Assembly (NCBI GenBank): GCA_011174825.1
Contig: DUEZ01000039.1
Span: forward strand, 1-63,001
DNA: 63,001 bases
From: Anaerolineae bacterium
Lineage (GTDB): Bacteria; Chloroflexota; Anaerolineae; Anaerolineales; E44-bin32
Reading direction: 5' to 3'
The first letter of the stretch is position 1. Each line of letters begins with the position of its first letter. The notes beneath the pieces were generated by a model. The model made no database searches and was not told where the DNA came from. It was given only the letters and a program-made list of their open reading frames with translations. Below are positions 37,718 through 45,930 of the stretch, one piece after another. A program made the translations under genes and the position numbers.

Positions 37718-38733
37718 GTTGTTTCCTTTGGGTTGGTTTCCATCAATCGTGTTTGGATGGCTTCGCGGGTGGCCTCCAGTAGTCCACTAAGTACTGCTTC
37801 TCTTGCCACTCGAATGGCCGAGACAATTGCCTTTGCATCGGAACGTCCGTGTCCAATGAAGACCAGTCCATTGACTCCAAGAAGAATAGCAGCACCGTGT
37901 TCGGAGGGATCCAACATCGATCCAATGCGCCTAAATGCCGGTCTAACGAGCAAACCACCGATCGATGAGATCGGTGAGGCTGTTATCTCGCTGCGGATGA
38001 TCCGACTCATGAAGCTGGCGACGGCTTCACTTGTTTTGATAAAGACATTTCCCGAGAAGCCATCGGTAACCACGACGTCCACCTCACCGGCAAAGACTTC
38101 TTTCGGTTCTACATTGCCGATGAAGTTGACACCCGCAGCCTCAAGTAGGGGGTACGTTTCTTTAACCAGCATGTTTCCTTTCCCTGGCTCCTCACCGTTG
38201 GAGAGAAGCCCCACGCGCGGTGAGGTTTTCCCTAATAACTTCTCAGCGTAAATCGATCCCATGATGGCGAACTGAATCATATAGATCGGCTTGCAGTCCG
38301 CATTCGCACCGACATCCAACACGACAGCTTGGCCGCCCATCACGGGGATGATCGGAGAGACAGCAGGACGTTTCACCCCACGGATACGACCAAGTCGGAA
38401 CAGCGCGTTTGCCATCGCGCCACCGGTGTTGCCAGCCGTGACGAAGGCGTCAGCCTTGTCGTCTTTTAGGAGTTCCATACCAACGGCCATCGAATTGAGA
38501 GCTTTTCCTCGTGCGGCTTCTGCTGGCTTATCCGTCATCTCCAACACTTCAGGCGCGTGTTCGATTTGTATTCTAGATGTGGGCACATCGAATGTGTCAA
38601 GTTTTGGCTGAAGGAAGTCCTTCGGTCCGGTTAATACGATCGTATCCTCCCAAAGGGCCGCAGCCTCAACCGCGGCCGCGATTTCCGGATCAGGATGGGT
38701 ATCGCTGCCCATCGCATCTAACACAATCCGCAT
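37714..38733 (-). CDS. plsX: Phosphate acyltransferase PlsX
   Basis: Converts acyl-ACP to acyl-phosphate, the first committed step of PlsX/PlsY phospholipid synthesis. From the ATG at 38733 (AGGAGG ten bases upstream) the protein has ~339 residues. Characteristic pieces are MRIVLDAMGSDTHPDPEI at the N-terminus, GNTGGAMANALFRLGRI, VDVVVTDGFSGNVFIKTSEA and the C-terminal FIGHGRSDAKAI. It couples to fabF by overlap. Confidence 0.96.
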   Translation of the reverse strand: MRIVLDAMGSDTHPDPEIAAAVEAAALWEDTIVLTGPKDFLQPKLDTFDVPTSRIQIEHAPEVLEMTDKPAEAARGKALNSMAVGMELLKDDKADAFVTAGNTGGAMANALFRLGRIRGVKRPAVSPIIPVMGGQAVVLDVGANADCKPIYMIQFAIMGSIYAEKLLGKTSPRVGLLSNGEEPGKGNMLVKETYPLLEAAGVNFIGNVEPKEVFAGEVDVVVTDGFSGNVFIKTSEAVASFMSRIIRSEITASPISSIGGLLVRPAFRRIGSMLDPSEHGAAILLGVNGLVFIGHGRSDAKAIVSAIRVAREAVLSGLLEATREAIQTRLMETNPKETT

Positions 38734-38860
38734 GGTGGTTGGCCTCCTCATGGTAGAATCCACGGCTTTTTTATTTCAATCGAACGATCAAAAACCATCA
38801 CAGGATGTAACAGGCGATTGATATATCCCCCATTTGTATTGAGGTTTATATTGGGATATG

Positions 38861-38888
38861 TTGACACTGAATGCTCGTAAGCTATAAT
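38861..38888 (+). promoter_or_regulatory. Consensus sigma-70 promoter of tRNA-Leu
   Basis: TTGACA (38861-38866), a 16-base spacer and TATAAT (38883-38888), both hexamers perfect. The tRNA begins 22 bases after the -10 box. Confidence 0.92.
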
Positions 38889-38910
38889 ACCGCATACATT
38901 GATTTTTATT

Positions 38911-38995
38911 GCGCTGGTGCTGGAATTGGCAGACAGGCATGGTTGAGGGCCATGTGCCGTAAGGCGTGCGGGTTCGACCCCCGCCCAGCGCACCA
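38911..38995 (+). tRNA. tRNA-Leu (anticodon GAG)
   Basis: Acceptor arms GCGCTGG and CCAGCGC pair over seven bases, the discriminator is A, and CCA is encoded. The anticodon loop TTGAGGG gives GAG (reads CUC/CUU, leucine). A class II variable arm TGCCGTAAGGCGT and the T arm with GGTTCGACC complete the cloverleaf. Confidence 0.97.
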
Positions 38996-38996
38996 C

Positions 38997-39025
38997 AGCG
39001 GGAATCGCGCAAAGCGGCTCCCGCT
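38997..39025 (+). terminator. Possible terminator after tRNA-Leu
   Basis: AGCGGGA and TCCCGCT form a 7-bp stem followed by TAATATTTAA. A weak but well placed hairpin two bases after the tRNA. Confidence 0.5.
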
Positions 39026-39031
39026 TAATAT

Positions 39032-39772
39032 TTAATACAAGATCTGTTCGATAAATGCTTTCGTCCTGGCATGTTGAGGACGAGTATAGATCTCTTCAAC
39101 CGATCCTTCTTCGATCACTCGCGCATCTGCTAAAAACACCATCCGATCCGCAGCGGCTTTAGCAAATCCCATCTCGTGTGAGACAACCAACATGGTCATT
39201 CCGTCTCGCGCCAGATCGACCATCACATCCAAGACCTCGCGGATCATTTCGGCATCCAAGGCAGAAGTGGGCTCATCGAACAACATGATCAGTGGATTCA
39301 TAGCGAGAGCACGGGCGATGGCGACGCGTTGTTTTTGACCGCCTGAGAGCTGATCCGGGTAGGCATCTGCTTTCTCAGGTAATCCTACTCGTTTAAGCAG
39401 GCGGTGCGCAGTCTCGACGGCTTGTTCCTTCGGCCATTGGCGAACCTTCTCCTGGGCGATGGTGATATTCTGGAGAGCGGTCAGGTGGGGGAAAAGGTTG
39501 AACAATTGAAAGACCATCCCAACTTCAGAGCGCAGTTTATCCAAGTCTGCGTTAGGTTCGGTCACCCGAATACCATCCACAATGATCTCCCCTTCGTTCA
39601 CTTTTTCGAGCTGATTGATGCAGCGAAGGAGAGTGGATTTGCCGCCCCCGCTGGGACCAAAAATGAACAGCACTTCACCGCGTTTAACATCGAGGCTGAC
39701 GTCGTTGAGCGCTTCAACGTGTTTAAATCGTTTGTAAACATTTCGTATGGTGATGATATTATCGTTCTCCAC
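39032..39772 (-). CDS. glnQ: Polar amino acid ABC transporter, ATP-binding protein (GlnQ-like)
   Basis: A 246-residue ATPase with Walker A GPSGGGKST, signature LSGGQKQRVAIARA, Walker B LIMLFDEPTSALD and H-loop VVSHEM. It matches the polar amino acid (HisP/GlnQ) subfamily, and the adjacent permease and extracellular binding protein complete the system. It overlaps the permease stop by 14 bases. Confidence 0.95.
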   Translation of the reverse strand: MENDNIITIRNVYKRFKHVEALNDVSLDVKRGEVLFIFGPSGGGKSTLLRCINQLEKVNEGEIIVDGIRVTEPNADLDKLRSEVGMVFQLFNLFPHLTALQNITIAQEKVRQWPKEQAVETAHRLLKRVGLPEKADAYPDQLSGGQKQRVAIARALAMNPLIMLFDEPTSALDAEMIREVLDVMVDLARDGMTMLVVSHEMGFAKAAADRMVFLADARVIEEGSVEEIYTRPQHARTKAFIEQILY

Positions 39773-40667
39773 TCTTCATCTTCCTTTCCAACCATTTAAC
39801 CCCCATAGATCCCAAGAGGGTCATCGAAAGATAGAGATATGTGACGGTATTCCACGTCTCGAAAGTACGGAATGTTCGCGAACGATTTAATTTTCCAAGT
39901 TGTGTAAGATCTCGTACTGCCAAGACGGATATAAGCGATGAATCCTTAAGCATGGCGATGAAATCGTTGCCCAAAGGAGGCAGAATAACCCGTATGGCTT
40001 GAGGCAAGATAATGTAACGCATGGCTTGTAAATATGTCATTCCCAGAGACCGCGCAGCTTCCATCTGGCCACGCTCGATGGATATAATCCCGGCGCGGAA
40101 TACTTCCGCTTCGTAGGCTCCAAATCCGAAAGCCAATCCAGCGATGGCGCGCGCGATAGGGTTAATCTGAGTTATATCTAGAGAGGATAACGAATTCCCG
40201 ATATCTTGAAGAAAACCAAGCCAGCTGGTATCTAAGATCCATGCTCCTAACCCATTGGCTCCGCTGATGAAGATAGGAACCAAGACGTAGGCGACATAAA
40301 TAATGATCACGATCATTGGAATACCGCGTACGACTTCAACATAAAATGTGGCCAGATTGTAGATGATAGGATTGGTGGAAATCCGGCCCAGGCCCACGAT
40401 CAGGCCAATGACAAGTGCAATAACAAAAGCTGTAATACTAACTGTAAGTGTTACTTTCAGGCCGGGAACGATAAAGTAAAAAGCATCGGCGTAGTTTGGA
40501 AGATTGGCGATCGCGTAAACCAAGGCGATGCCAAGCATAAGAATTATGAGAGCCCACCAAGGAAGATTCTTTATTCGGTTTGTGGCTGGCAAAATACCTG
40601 GTTCTTTACGGGGAGCAAGGACTTCGATGGATTCGGATTTTGGATCGGGCACGTAGAAGCTCCTCAA
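39759..40667 (-). CDS. glnP: Polar amino acid ABC transporter permease (GlnP-like)
   Basis: A 302-residue inner-membrane subunit. A long N-terminal extension (~40 residues) precedes the HisM-family permease domain, with about six hydrophobic helices and the coupling motif EAARSLGMTYLQAMRYIILP followed by QAIRVILPPLGND. The transport channel is probably a homodimer. A terminator-like hairpin lies between it and the binding-protein gene. Confidence 0.94.
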   Translation of the reverse strand: MRSFYVPDPKSESIEVLAPRKEPGILPATNRIKNLPWWALIILMLGIALVYAIANLPNYADAFYFIVPGLKVTLTVSITAFVIALVIGLIVGLGRISTNPIIYNLATFYVEVVRGIPMIVIIIYVAYVLVPIFISGANGLGAWILDTSWLGFLQDIGNSLSSLDITQINPIARAIAGLAFGFGAYEAEVFRAGIISIERGQMEAARSLGMTYLQAMRYIILPQAIRVILPPLGNDFIAMLKDSSLISVLAVRDLTQLGKLNRSRTFRTFETWNTVTYLYLSMTLLGSMGVKWLERKMKSGER

Positions 40668-40672
40668 GATTT

Positions 40673-40706
40673 AAAAATGGGGGTCCGCAATCAGCTACGG
40701 ACCCCC
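40673..40706 (-). terminator. Intra-operon hairpin between binding protein and permease genes
   Basis: On the minus strand, GGGGGTCCG/CGGACCCCC arms form a 9-bp stem followed by TTTTT. Such hairpins let the binding protein be made in excess over the membrane subunits. Confidence 0.8.
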
Positions 40707-40721
40707 TTCAGATTGAATAAT

Positions 40722-42245
40722 CTACTCCTCCGCCCAATACTTCTGGTAGAGAGCGGTGAGGGTTCCGTTGTCACGAAGTACTCCGAGTGCGTTATTGATC
40801 GCTTCCGTCAACTCGCTTCCAGGCGGGAAAACGAAACCCAACTCCTCCATGCCGGTGACCGGTTCTGGCAGGAGCATGATCTTGCCCGGATTTTTATCGA
40901 CAAAGCCCTTGCCAGCTTCTTCGTCGATGACCACTGCGTCGACGTCACCTGCGATGAGCGCCTGAACAGGCAGATCGAAGACGTCATAACTTAGGACGCG
41001 ATCTTCTCCGACCAGCTCGATGGCCTTTGCCTCGTTGGTGGTTCCAATCTGGGTTCCGACGAGGGCATCGCTGGCGACCAGGCTGTCTTGGTCGACGATC
41101 TCTGTCTCATCGCTGCGGACGAGGATGTATTGAGCGATGACCATGTAGGGGATCGAGAAGTCGACGATTTCGTCCCGCTCGGCGGTGATCGTTACCCCAT
41201 CGGCCACCATGTCGTACTCGCCGGCAGCGGTAGCTTCGAAGATGCCCTCCCAGGCTGCTTCAACGAATACAGGAGTGCAGTTGAGGATTTCACAGATGGC
41301 ACGGCAGGCGTCATAGTCCCATCCTACGGGTTCGTTGGTGGCTTCATCGATGTAGTTGAAGGGTGGATAGGCGTTTTCAACTGCGATGCGGATTTCTTGA
41401 CCACCTAGGTCAAAGGCAACTTCTGTCTCGCCCCAATACTTAATGTAGAGTGCATTGAGGGTTCCATCGGCCCGAAGTTCTTCAATGGCGTAATTGACCG
41501 CTTCCGTCAACTCGCTTCCCGGCGGGAAAACGAAGCCCAACTCCTCAGCGCCGGTGATTGGCTCTGGCAGGAGCATGATCTTGCCCGGATTTTTATTAAC
41601 AAAGCCCTTGCCAGCTTCTTCGTCGATGATCACTGCGTCGACGTCACCTGAGAGGAGCGCCTGAACAGGCAGGTCGAAGACGTCGTAGCTTAGGACGCGA
41701 TCTTCACCGACCAGCTCGATGGCCTTTGCCTCGTTGGTGGTTCCGATCTGGGTTCCGACGAGGGCATCGCTGGCGACCAGGCTGTCTTGGTCGACGATGT
41801 CAGGCTCAGGACTGCGGACGAGGATGTACTGAGCGATGACCATGTAGGGGATCGAGAAGTCGACGATTTCATCCCGCTCGGCGGTGATGGTGACGCCATC
41901 GGCCACCATGTCGTACTCGCCGGCGGCGGTCGCCTCGAAGATACCTTCCCAGGCAGCTTCGACGAAGATTGGGGTGCAGTTGATCACCTCGCAAATGGCG
42001 CGGCTGGCGTCGTAGTCCCAACCCATAGGTTCGTTGGTGTCCTCATCGATATAGTTGAAGGGTGGATAGGCGTTTTCAACTGCGATGCGGACATCTTGAC
42101 CACCAAGATCTGGGATTACGGAGGGAACCTCTGTAGGTGCAGCTTTTTCGGTGGGAGGTGGAGCTTCTGTAGGTGTAGCTCCCCCACAAGCTCCAACCAA
42201 TATACTGGCGATGATTAAAAGACTAACGACTGATATCCTTTTCAT
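40722..42245 (-). CDS. Polar amino acid-binding lipoprotein with two tandem binding domains
   Basis: A ~507-residue lipoprotein with a signal peptide and lipobox (LVGACGG) and two complete SBP_bac_3 domains in series (about residues 44-265 and 281-505). Both copies contain [30 protein letters not shown] and [15 protein letters not shown], and they are close to 90% identical by eye. Known binding proteins have one such domain, so this is an unusual internal duplication. The ATG at 42245 is set by GGAGGAGAA. Polar amino acids are the expected ligands. Confidence 0.93.
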   Translation of the reverse strand: MKRISVVSLLIIASILVGACGGATPTEAPPPTEKAAPTEVPSVIPDLGGQDVRIAVENAYPPFNYIDEDTNEPMGWDYDASRAICEVINCTPIFVEAAWEGIFEATAAGEYDMVADGVTITAERDEIVDFSIPYMVIAQYILVRSPEPDIVDQDSLVASDALVGTQIGTTNEAKAIELVGEDRVLSYDVFDLPVQALLSGDVDAVIIDEEAGKGFVNKNPGKIMLLPEPITGAEELGFVFPPGSELTEAVNYAIEELRADGTLNALYIKYWGETEVAFDLGGQEIRIAVENAYPPFNYIDEATNEPVGWDYDACRAICEILNCTPVFVEAAWEGIFEATAAGEYDMVADGVTITAERDEIVDFSIPYMVIAQYILVRSDETEIVDQDSLVASDALVGTQIGTTNEAKAIELVGEDRVLSYDVFDLPVQALIAGDVDAVVIDEEAGKGFVDKNPGKIMLLPEPVTGMEELGFVFPPGSELTEAINNALGVLRDNGTLTALYQKYWAEE

Positions 42246-42573
42246 TTCTCCTCCTGGAATAGACATCAATTTGTAGTTTCAGGTTGGCCGTAGCTTCTAT
42301 CGAACCTCCTTCCCCAGTCAGTTATGGAATCTATAGTTGAGATAGATGTACATGAGAGATATGAAAGTTTAGAATAACCTCAGTCTGACAGAAAAGCAAA
42401 CCTATTATATACGTTAAATTTACTCTTCCAGAATCATCTTTGGAAAATATGAAACGGGATCGTACGAAACGTTTCTATTCTTTTAGGATCATTGAATGCT
42501 GTCTTGGATAGATTGACTCTTCAAATGTTCAAATCTGTGTAGCCGCAGGCTTCAGTCTGCGCGATTTTCGAAG

Positions 42574-42596
42574 CGCAACCTAAAGGGTGCAGCTAC
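42574..42596. repeat. CGCACCCTAAAGGGTGCG-family repeat, degenerate copy
   Basis: CGCAACCTAAAGGGTGCAGC: two changes relative to the perfect copies at 42828 and 42947. Confidence 0.6.
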
Positions 42597-42631
42597 AAAG
42601 GACATCACATCCTCGAAAGTATGTTTTTATC

Positions 42632-42659
42632 GTTGGGGCGCATGGCCATGCGCCCCAAC
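42632..42659. repeat. 28-bp perfect palindrome
   Basis: GTTGGGGCGCATGG is followed directly by its reverse complement with no spacer. It is related in style, but not in sequence core, to the GTAGGGG family. Confidence 0.75.
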
Positions 42660-42669
42660 ACCTGTTGAA

Positions 42670-42771
42670 TGTCATTCCGAGGAGCCACGCGACGAGGAAT
42701 CCCTATGATGAAACCATTTTATTCGATACATCATAGGGATTCCTCGCTCGTGTTACTCGCTCGGAATGACA
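42670..42771. repeat. 102-bp inverted-repeat element (GTCATTCCGAG ends)
   Basis: TGTCATTCCGAG and CTCGGAATGACA mark the ends; inside, GAGGAATCCCTATGATG and CATCATAGGGATTCCTC form a second nested stem. Confidence 0.7.
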
Positions 42772-42827
42772 TTTGCAGAGATACCATTGATGTATTAACT
42801 GATTTATGCCTGCGTAGATATCAAAAA

Positions 42828-42850
42828 CGCACCCTAAAGGGTGCGGCTAC
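42828..42850. repeat. CGCACCCTAAAGGGTGCGGCTAC repeat
   Basis: Perfect 7-bp arms CGCACCC/GGGTGCG around TAAA, followed by GCTAC. Confidence 0.75.
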
Positions 42851-42946
42851 AGTCCTACGTATTGTCTGAGTGCCCAAATGCCCTGGTGCCCAAGCCCCCT
42901 AATGTTTTTATTATCGGCATGCATTAGCTTGAGTAGATGCATAAAA

Positions 42947-42964
42947 CGCACCCTAAAGGGTGCG
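42947..42964. repeat. CGCACCCTAAAGGGTGCG repeat
   Basis: Same perfect palindrome as at 42828, second copy within 120 bases. Confidence 0.75.
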
Positions 42965-43037
42965 TCAGCACAATCGTTACTATTGGGGGAGGGGGCTGAA
43001 TTCTTTACGCAAATCAGATCATGACCGGCAATTTAAC

Positions 43038-43226
43038 TTATAACAAGATCTCGCCAAACAGGCGACCCAACAAAAAGGCTCCTACCCCTGCAATTGCATA
43101 TGGTGCATAGTTCATCATTTGTTCGAGTGCCTGCTTATGCGTAACAGCACTTCCTATGAGTGTCGCAATCATCCGCCAAAAGCCGATTTTTAAGAGATCC
43201 ACTGTACGTGAGAGTTGTTTTTCCAT
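43038..43226 (-). CDS. Small membrane protein downstream of ftsZ
   Basis: A ~62-residue protein beginning MEKQLSRTVDLLKIGFWRMI. One hydrophobic segment is strong (YAPYAIAGVGAFLLGRLFGE). The start is either the ATG at 43226 or a GTG at 43232 that overlaps the previous stop. It is the last gene of the apparent four-gene operon that begins at 45878. It is not recognised as a known family, and its tight packing argues that it is real. Confidence 0.6.
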   Translation of the reverse strand: MEKQLSRTVDLLKIGFWRMIATLIGSAVTHKQALEQMMNYAPYAIAGVGAFLLGRLFGEILL

Positions 43227-43228
43227 GA

Positions 43229-43462
43229 TCACTTCGATGTGCTGATCCGGAGGATATGACCGCTCTCATCCGATACTACCCGAACGATCCGGCTCAGCTT
43301 CCTTCCTCCAGGTAATTCTGCCTTTCCCTTATACGTTAGCGTAAATCGCTGGCTCCCATCCTTGGGTAGAGGTCCAAGTTGGACGTTCGGCTGGACGCCT
43401 TTCATCTCGGGAAACTGACGAGTTACCTGGCGATTTAACTTGTCGATCGTTGAACGTTTCAT
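43229..43462 (-). CDS. Small soluble protein downstream of ftsZ, unknown
   Basis: A 77-residue protein, basic at the N-terminus (MKRSTIDKLNRQVTRQFPEM) and then beta-rich (QRFTLTYKGKAEL, SRIVRVVSDESGHILRISTS). It starts 9 bases after the ftsZ stop and is followed immediately by another small gene. I do not recognise it. It could be a partner of the variant FtsZ, by position only. Confidence 0.65.
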   Translation of the reverse strand: MKRSTIDKLNRQVTRQFPEMKGVQPNVQLGPLPKDGSQRFTLTYKGKAELPGGRKLSRIVRVVSDESGHILRISTSK

Positions 43463-43471
43463 GGCCGATGC

Positions 43472-44578
43472 CTATCCAATGCTGACCCTTTTCCGGAGGA
43501 AGGCGGGTAGGTCTAGATTATCCATGTCCACATACGGTTCATCCGGTTCATGTGACCGATCAAGGGTCAAACGAGGTGACATTGTCCGAACAGGTCTGCC
43601 ACCAATTCCGGTTATGATCAGGATTACCTGGGCTCGACCGGTCATGGCCTCCTCAGACGTTGCACCAAGGATAAGATCCGTGTCTGGCGCTAATGATTCG
43701 CGGAACTCTTCGACAGCCTCACCTACCTCATGCAGCGTAAGATCCTCACCGCCTGTGTAGTGTACCAAAACACCTGAAGCTTGATCTATACTATCCAGAG
43801 AAATGAGCGGGTGATGTAGGGCTTGATGGATAGCGGATCGGGCTTTTTCCTGACCCTCTCCTAATCCAATGGACATGAAGGCTCCACCACCGTTCATCAT
43901 AAGCTGTCGGATATGGGCGAAGTCGACGTTGATCAGTCCTGGCCTGGTGATCAATTCAGCGATCCCTTGAATGCCTTGCCGTAGAACGTCATCCGCCAAT
44001 CGGAATGCGATCTCGAGGCTGAGATCCTCGGGGACAATTTGTAGCAGGCGATCATTTGGCACCGTGATCAAGGTGTGGGTATGCGGCTGGAGCTTTTTTA
44101 CACCTTCGGAAGCAGTATGGGCTCGGCGGTTCATTTCAAATGCGAAAGGCAGCGTAACAACGGCGATCACGACAGCTCCTAGTTCTCGAGCGATTTCCGC
44201 TGCAATCGGAGCAGCACCGGTCCCTGTTCCACCTCCCATACCAGCTGTGATAAATACCATATCCGCTTGTCGGAGTGCGTTTGCGATCTCGCGGCTGCTC
44301 TCAATCGCTGCTGCAGCGCCAACTTGAGCATCGCCGCCCGCACCTAGACCTCTTGTCACCCGTGGACCAAGTTGAATTTGACACGGCGCAAGGCTTGAAA
44401 CGAGAGCTTGCTTGTCGGTGTTTGCGGCGATGAAGTCGACCCCGGGTAGACCGAATTCGATCATGCGGTTGACTGCGTTCGATCCTCCACCTCCAAGACC
44501 AAGCACTTTAATTCTGACACGACCGATCTGGTTGAGTTCGTCTTTCGGGGTGGAATGAGAATGTGCAATCTCATGCAT
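43472..44578 (-). CDS. ftsZ: FtsZ-family GTPase with altered T7 loop
   Basis: A 368-residue tubulin-fold GTPase that polymerises at the division site. Residues ~20-330 contain VLGLGGGGSNAVNRM, AANTDKQAL, the GTP-signature GGGTGTG (about 115-121), the P-rich RRAHTASEGVKKLQPH, and the C-terminal tail DLPAFLRKR that in canonical FtsZ binds ZipA/FtsA/MinC. The T7 loop reads LINVDFAHIRQLM: the first two catalytic positions N217 and D219 are kept, but the third (Asp in standard FtsZ, E. coli D212) is H222. One base change (GAC to CAC or GAT to CAT) would explain it; the codon is CAT. The gene overlaps the upstream gene by 8 bases and appears to be controlled by the sigma-54-type promoter at 45907. 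Confidence 0.92.
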   Translation of the reverse strand: MHEIAHSHSTPKDELNQIGRVRIKVLGLGGGGSNAVNRMIEFGLPGVDFIAANTDKQALVSSLAPCQIQLGPRVTRGLGAGGDAQVGAAAAIESSREIANALRQADMVFITAGMGGGTGTGAAPIAAEIARELGAVVIAVVTLPFAFEMNRRAHTASEGVKKLQPHTHTLITVPNDRLLQIVPEDLSLEIAFRLADDVLRQGIQGIAELITRPGLINVDFAHIRQLMMNGGGAFMSIGLGEGQEKARSAIHQALHHPLISLDSIDQASGVLVHYTGGEDLTLHEVGEAVEEFRESLAPDTDLILGATSEEAMTGRAQVILIITGIGGRPVRTMSPRLTLDRSHEPDEPYVDMDNLDLPAFLRKRVSIG

Positions 44579-45878
44579 TGGGATCTCCTCGATGTTCGCA
44601 TTCTAGATTTGTTTGATCGGTGGCGCGAGCTGGTCCATCCTTGGTTAAGAACTTGCGACTCGCGGTACCGGTGAACCTTCTCACCTTACAGCCAGTAGAA
44701 CGTAGATCGTCTTCGACTTGCTTCGGGATCACCTGTTCGTCTCCAAACAGGGTTACCGTCTCTGCAAGTCGTGCTTCCCGAGCAGAGAAACCCACGACGG
44801 GTTGAATTGCGAGCGCAAACGGACCGATGACGTCCCAATTCTGCGTGTATTGGGGACTCGGGCGCGGAGGAAGCAGCACATAATGGTGGAGAGGTTTCTG
44901 CTCATGTAATGGAGCCTGCTTGGCTTCCACAGTCATCAAACGTTGGATCATTGAAACAACAGGTCTTGGATGATCTACCGTCAAGTGCCAGGCGGCATGG
45001 TTATCTTTGTGATCCGGGTAGGAGGCGAGATGATAGAAAGAAAAATTCTTAACCTCTGAGGGCACCTCCTCACTGGCTAAGGCACGGGCGATTGCGAGGT
45101 TTTTTTCAGCATGGAGATCAGTACCTAAGCTCTGAGTCTCATCGGAGGGCAATTCTCCACCCGCGATGACGATCATAGGAAGAGCTCTCTGGAGAACTTT
45201 TTCCCCAATCTCGGCATACCAATCGAAAGTTCGGAAACCAATTTGATCCTCGCACTCGGGAGGCGTATGATAGGGGCGTGCTTCAGGCCATTGCGAAGAT
45301 CCACCTTTACCCCAATCGATTGGTTTCCCGTAGGTGTAAGCGTAGATCCCGAGAGTGATTTTTCGAAGAAGATCTTGCTCACCGCGCCTAGCGAAGGAAG
45401 CAAAAGCGGCCTCGATGAATGCGGTGTCCCAATAATCTCCCCCAGGTTCTAATGGGGGCAAGACGGGGATAAGCCCCGCAGATTCTTGTGCTCTTAACAC
45501 CGGTAGGAGGTGGTCGATATACCGCTCCACCAAACCAGTTCGACCCCATTCAGAAGAAGGCCAGCTGCTCTTGAGGTTTGGTCGATCGAAGACGACGACA
45601 TACCGAATGCCCCAACGAGCATAACTATTGAGGATGGGCTTGAGGGTCTCAGTTGAAACGCTGCCAACCTTGCAGGGAATGTGGATAATTGGTTCGATAC
45701 TGGTCTCTATCAGACCGCGGACAAAGGCCTCGGGGATGGCACGGTCGGGCGAGCCTTGAAGCGTCAGCCAACTCGCGCCCATCGATTGCAATACCGGTAA
45801 CCAAAGGTTGAGATCGGATTGCGTGTAATGCTGATCGTCTGGGTAGTAATAGAAGCCAATGCGGTTATGTTCTGACAA
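44571..45878 (-). CDS. Putative TIM-barrel protein of unknown function, first gene of ftsZ operon
   Basis: A 435-residue protein not recognised with certainty. It begins MSEHNRIGFYYYPDDQHYTQ and continues with barrel-like strands: GASWLTLQGSPD, EPIIHIPCKVG and IRYVVVFDRPNLKSSWPSSE. The segments resemble glycoside-hydrolase-like TIM barrels, but no catalytic carboxylate pair can be named. The start is a TTG with AGAGGA upstream; the mRNA from the sigma-54-type promoter would have an 18-base leader. Overlap with ftsZ (8 bases) implies coupled translation. Confidence 0.7.
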   Translation of the reverse strand: MSEHNRIGFYYYPDDQHYTQSDLNLWLPVLQSMGASWLTLQGSPDRAIPEAFVRGLIETSIEPIIHIPCKVGSVSTETLKPILNSYARWGIRYVVVFDRPNLKSSWPSSEWGRTGLVERYIDHLLPVLRAQESAGLIPVLPPLEPGGDYWDTAFIEAAFASFARRGEQDLLRKITLGIYAYTYGKPIDWGKGGSSQWPEARPYHTPPECEDQIGFRTFDWYAEIGEKVLQRALPMIVIAGGELPSDETQSLGTDLHAEKNLAIARALASEEVPSEVKNFSFYHLASYPDHKDNHAAWHLTVDHPRPVVSMIQRLMTVEAKQAPLHEQKPLHHYVLLPPRPSPQYTQNWDVIGPFALAIQPVVGFSAREARLAETVTLFGDEQVIPKQVEDDLRSTGCKVRRFTGTASRKFLTKDGPARATDQTNLECEHRGDPNA

Positions 45879-45906
45879 CGGTTATCCTCTTTTACTTCCT
45901 ATGATG

Positions 45907-45922
45907 TGCAAGAACTATGCCG
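45907..45922 (-). promoter_or_regulatory. Sigma-54-type (-24/-12) promoter of the TIM-barrel/ftsZ operon
   Basis: On the minus strand: CGGCATAGTTCTTGCA. GG and GC are 10 bases apart, the required spacing. It shares GGCA[CT]AG-N3-TTGCA with the promoters at 54143 and 59019. Expected transcription start near 45896, 18 bases before the TTG. Confidence 0.72.
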
Positions 45923-45930
45923 TGACCGTT

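Larger units (their letters stand above)
42246..43037. other. Long repeat-rich intergenic region
   Basis: No gene is evident. It holds at least five palindromic repeat units from three families (listed separately), which suggests a hot spot for small dispersed elements. Confidence 0.6.

Noticed and set aside
38788..39012. Short frames across tRNA-Leu
   Set aside because: They are antisense to a complete tRNA with intact stems.
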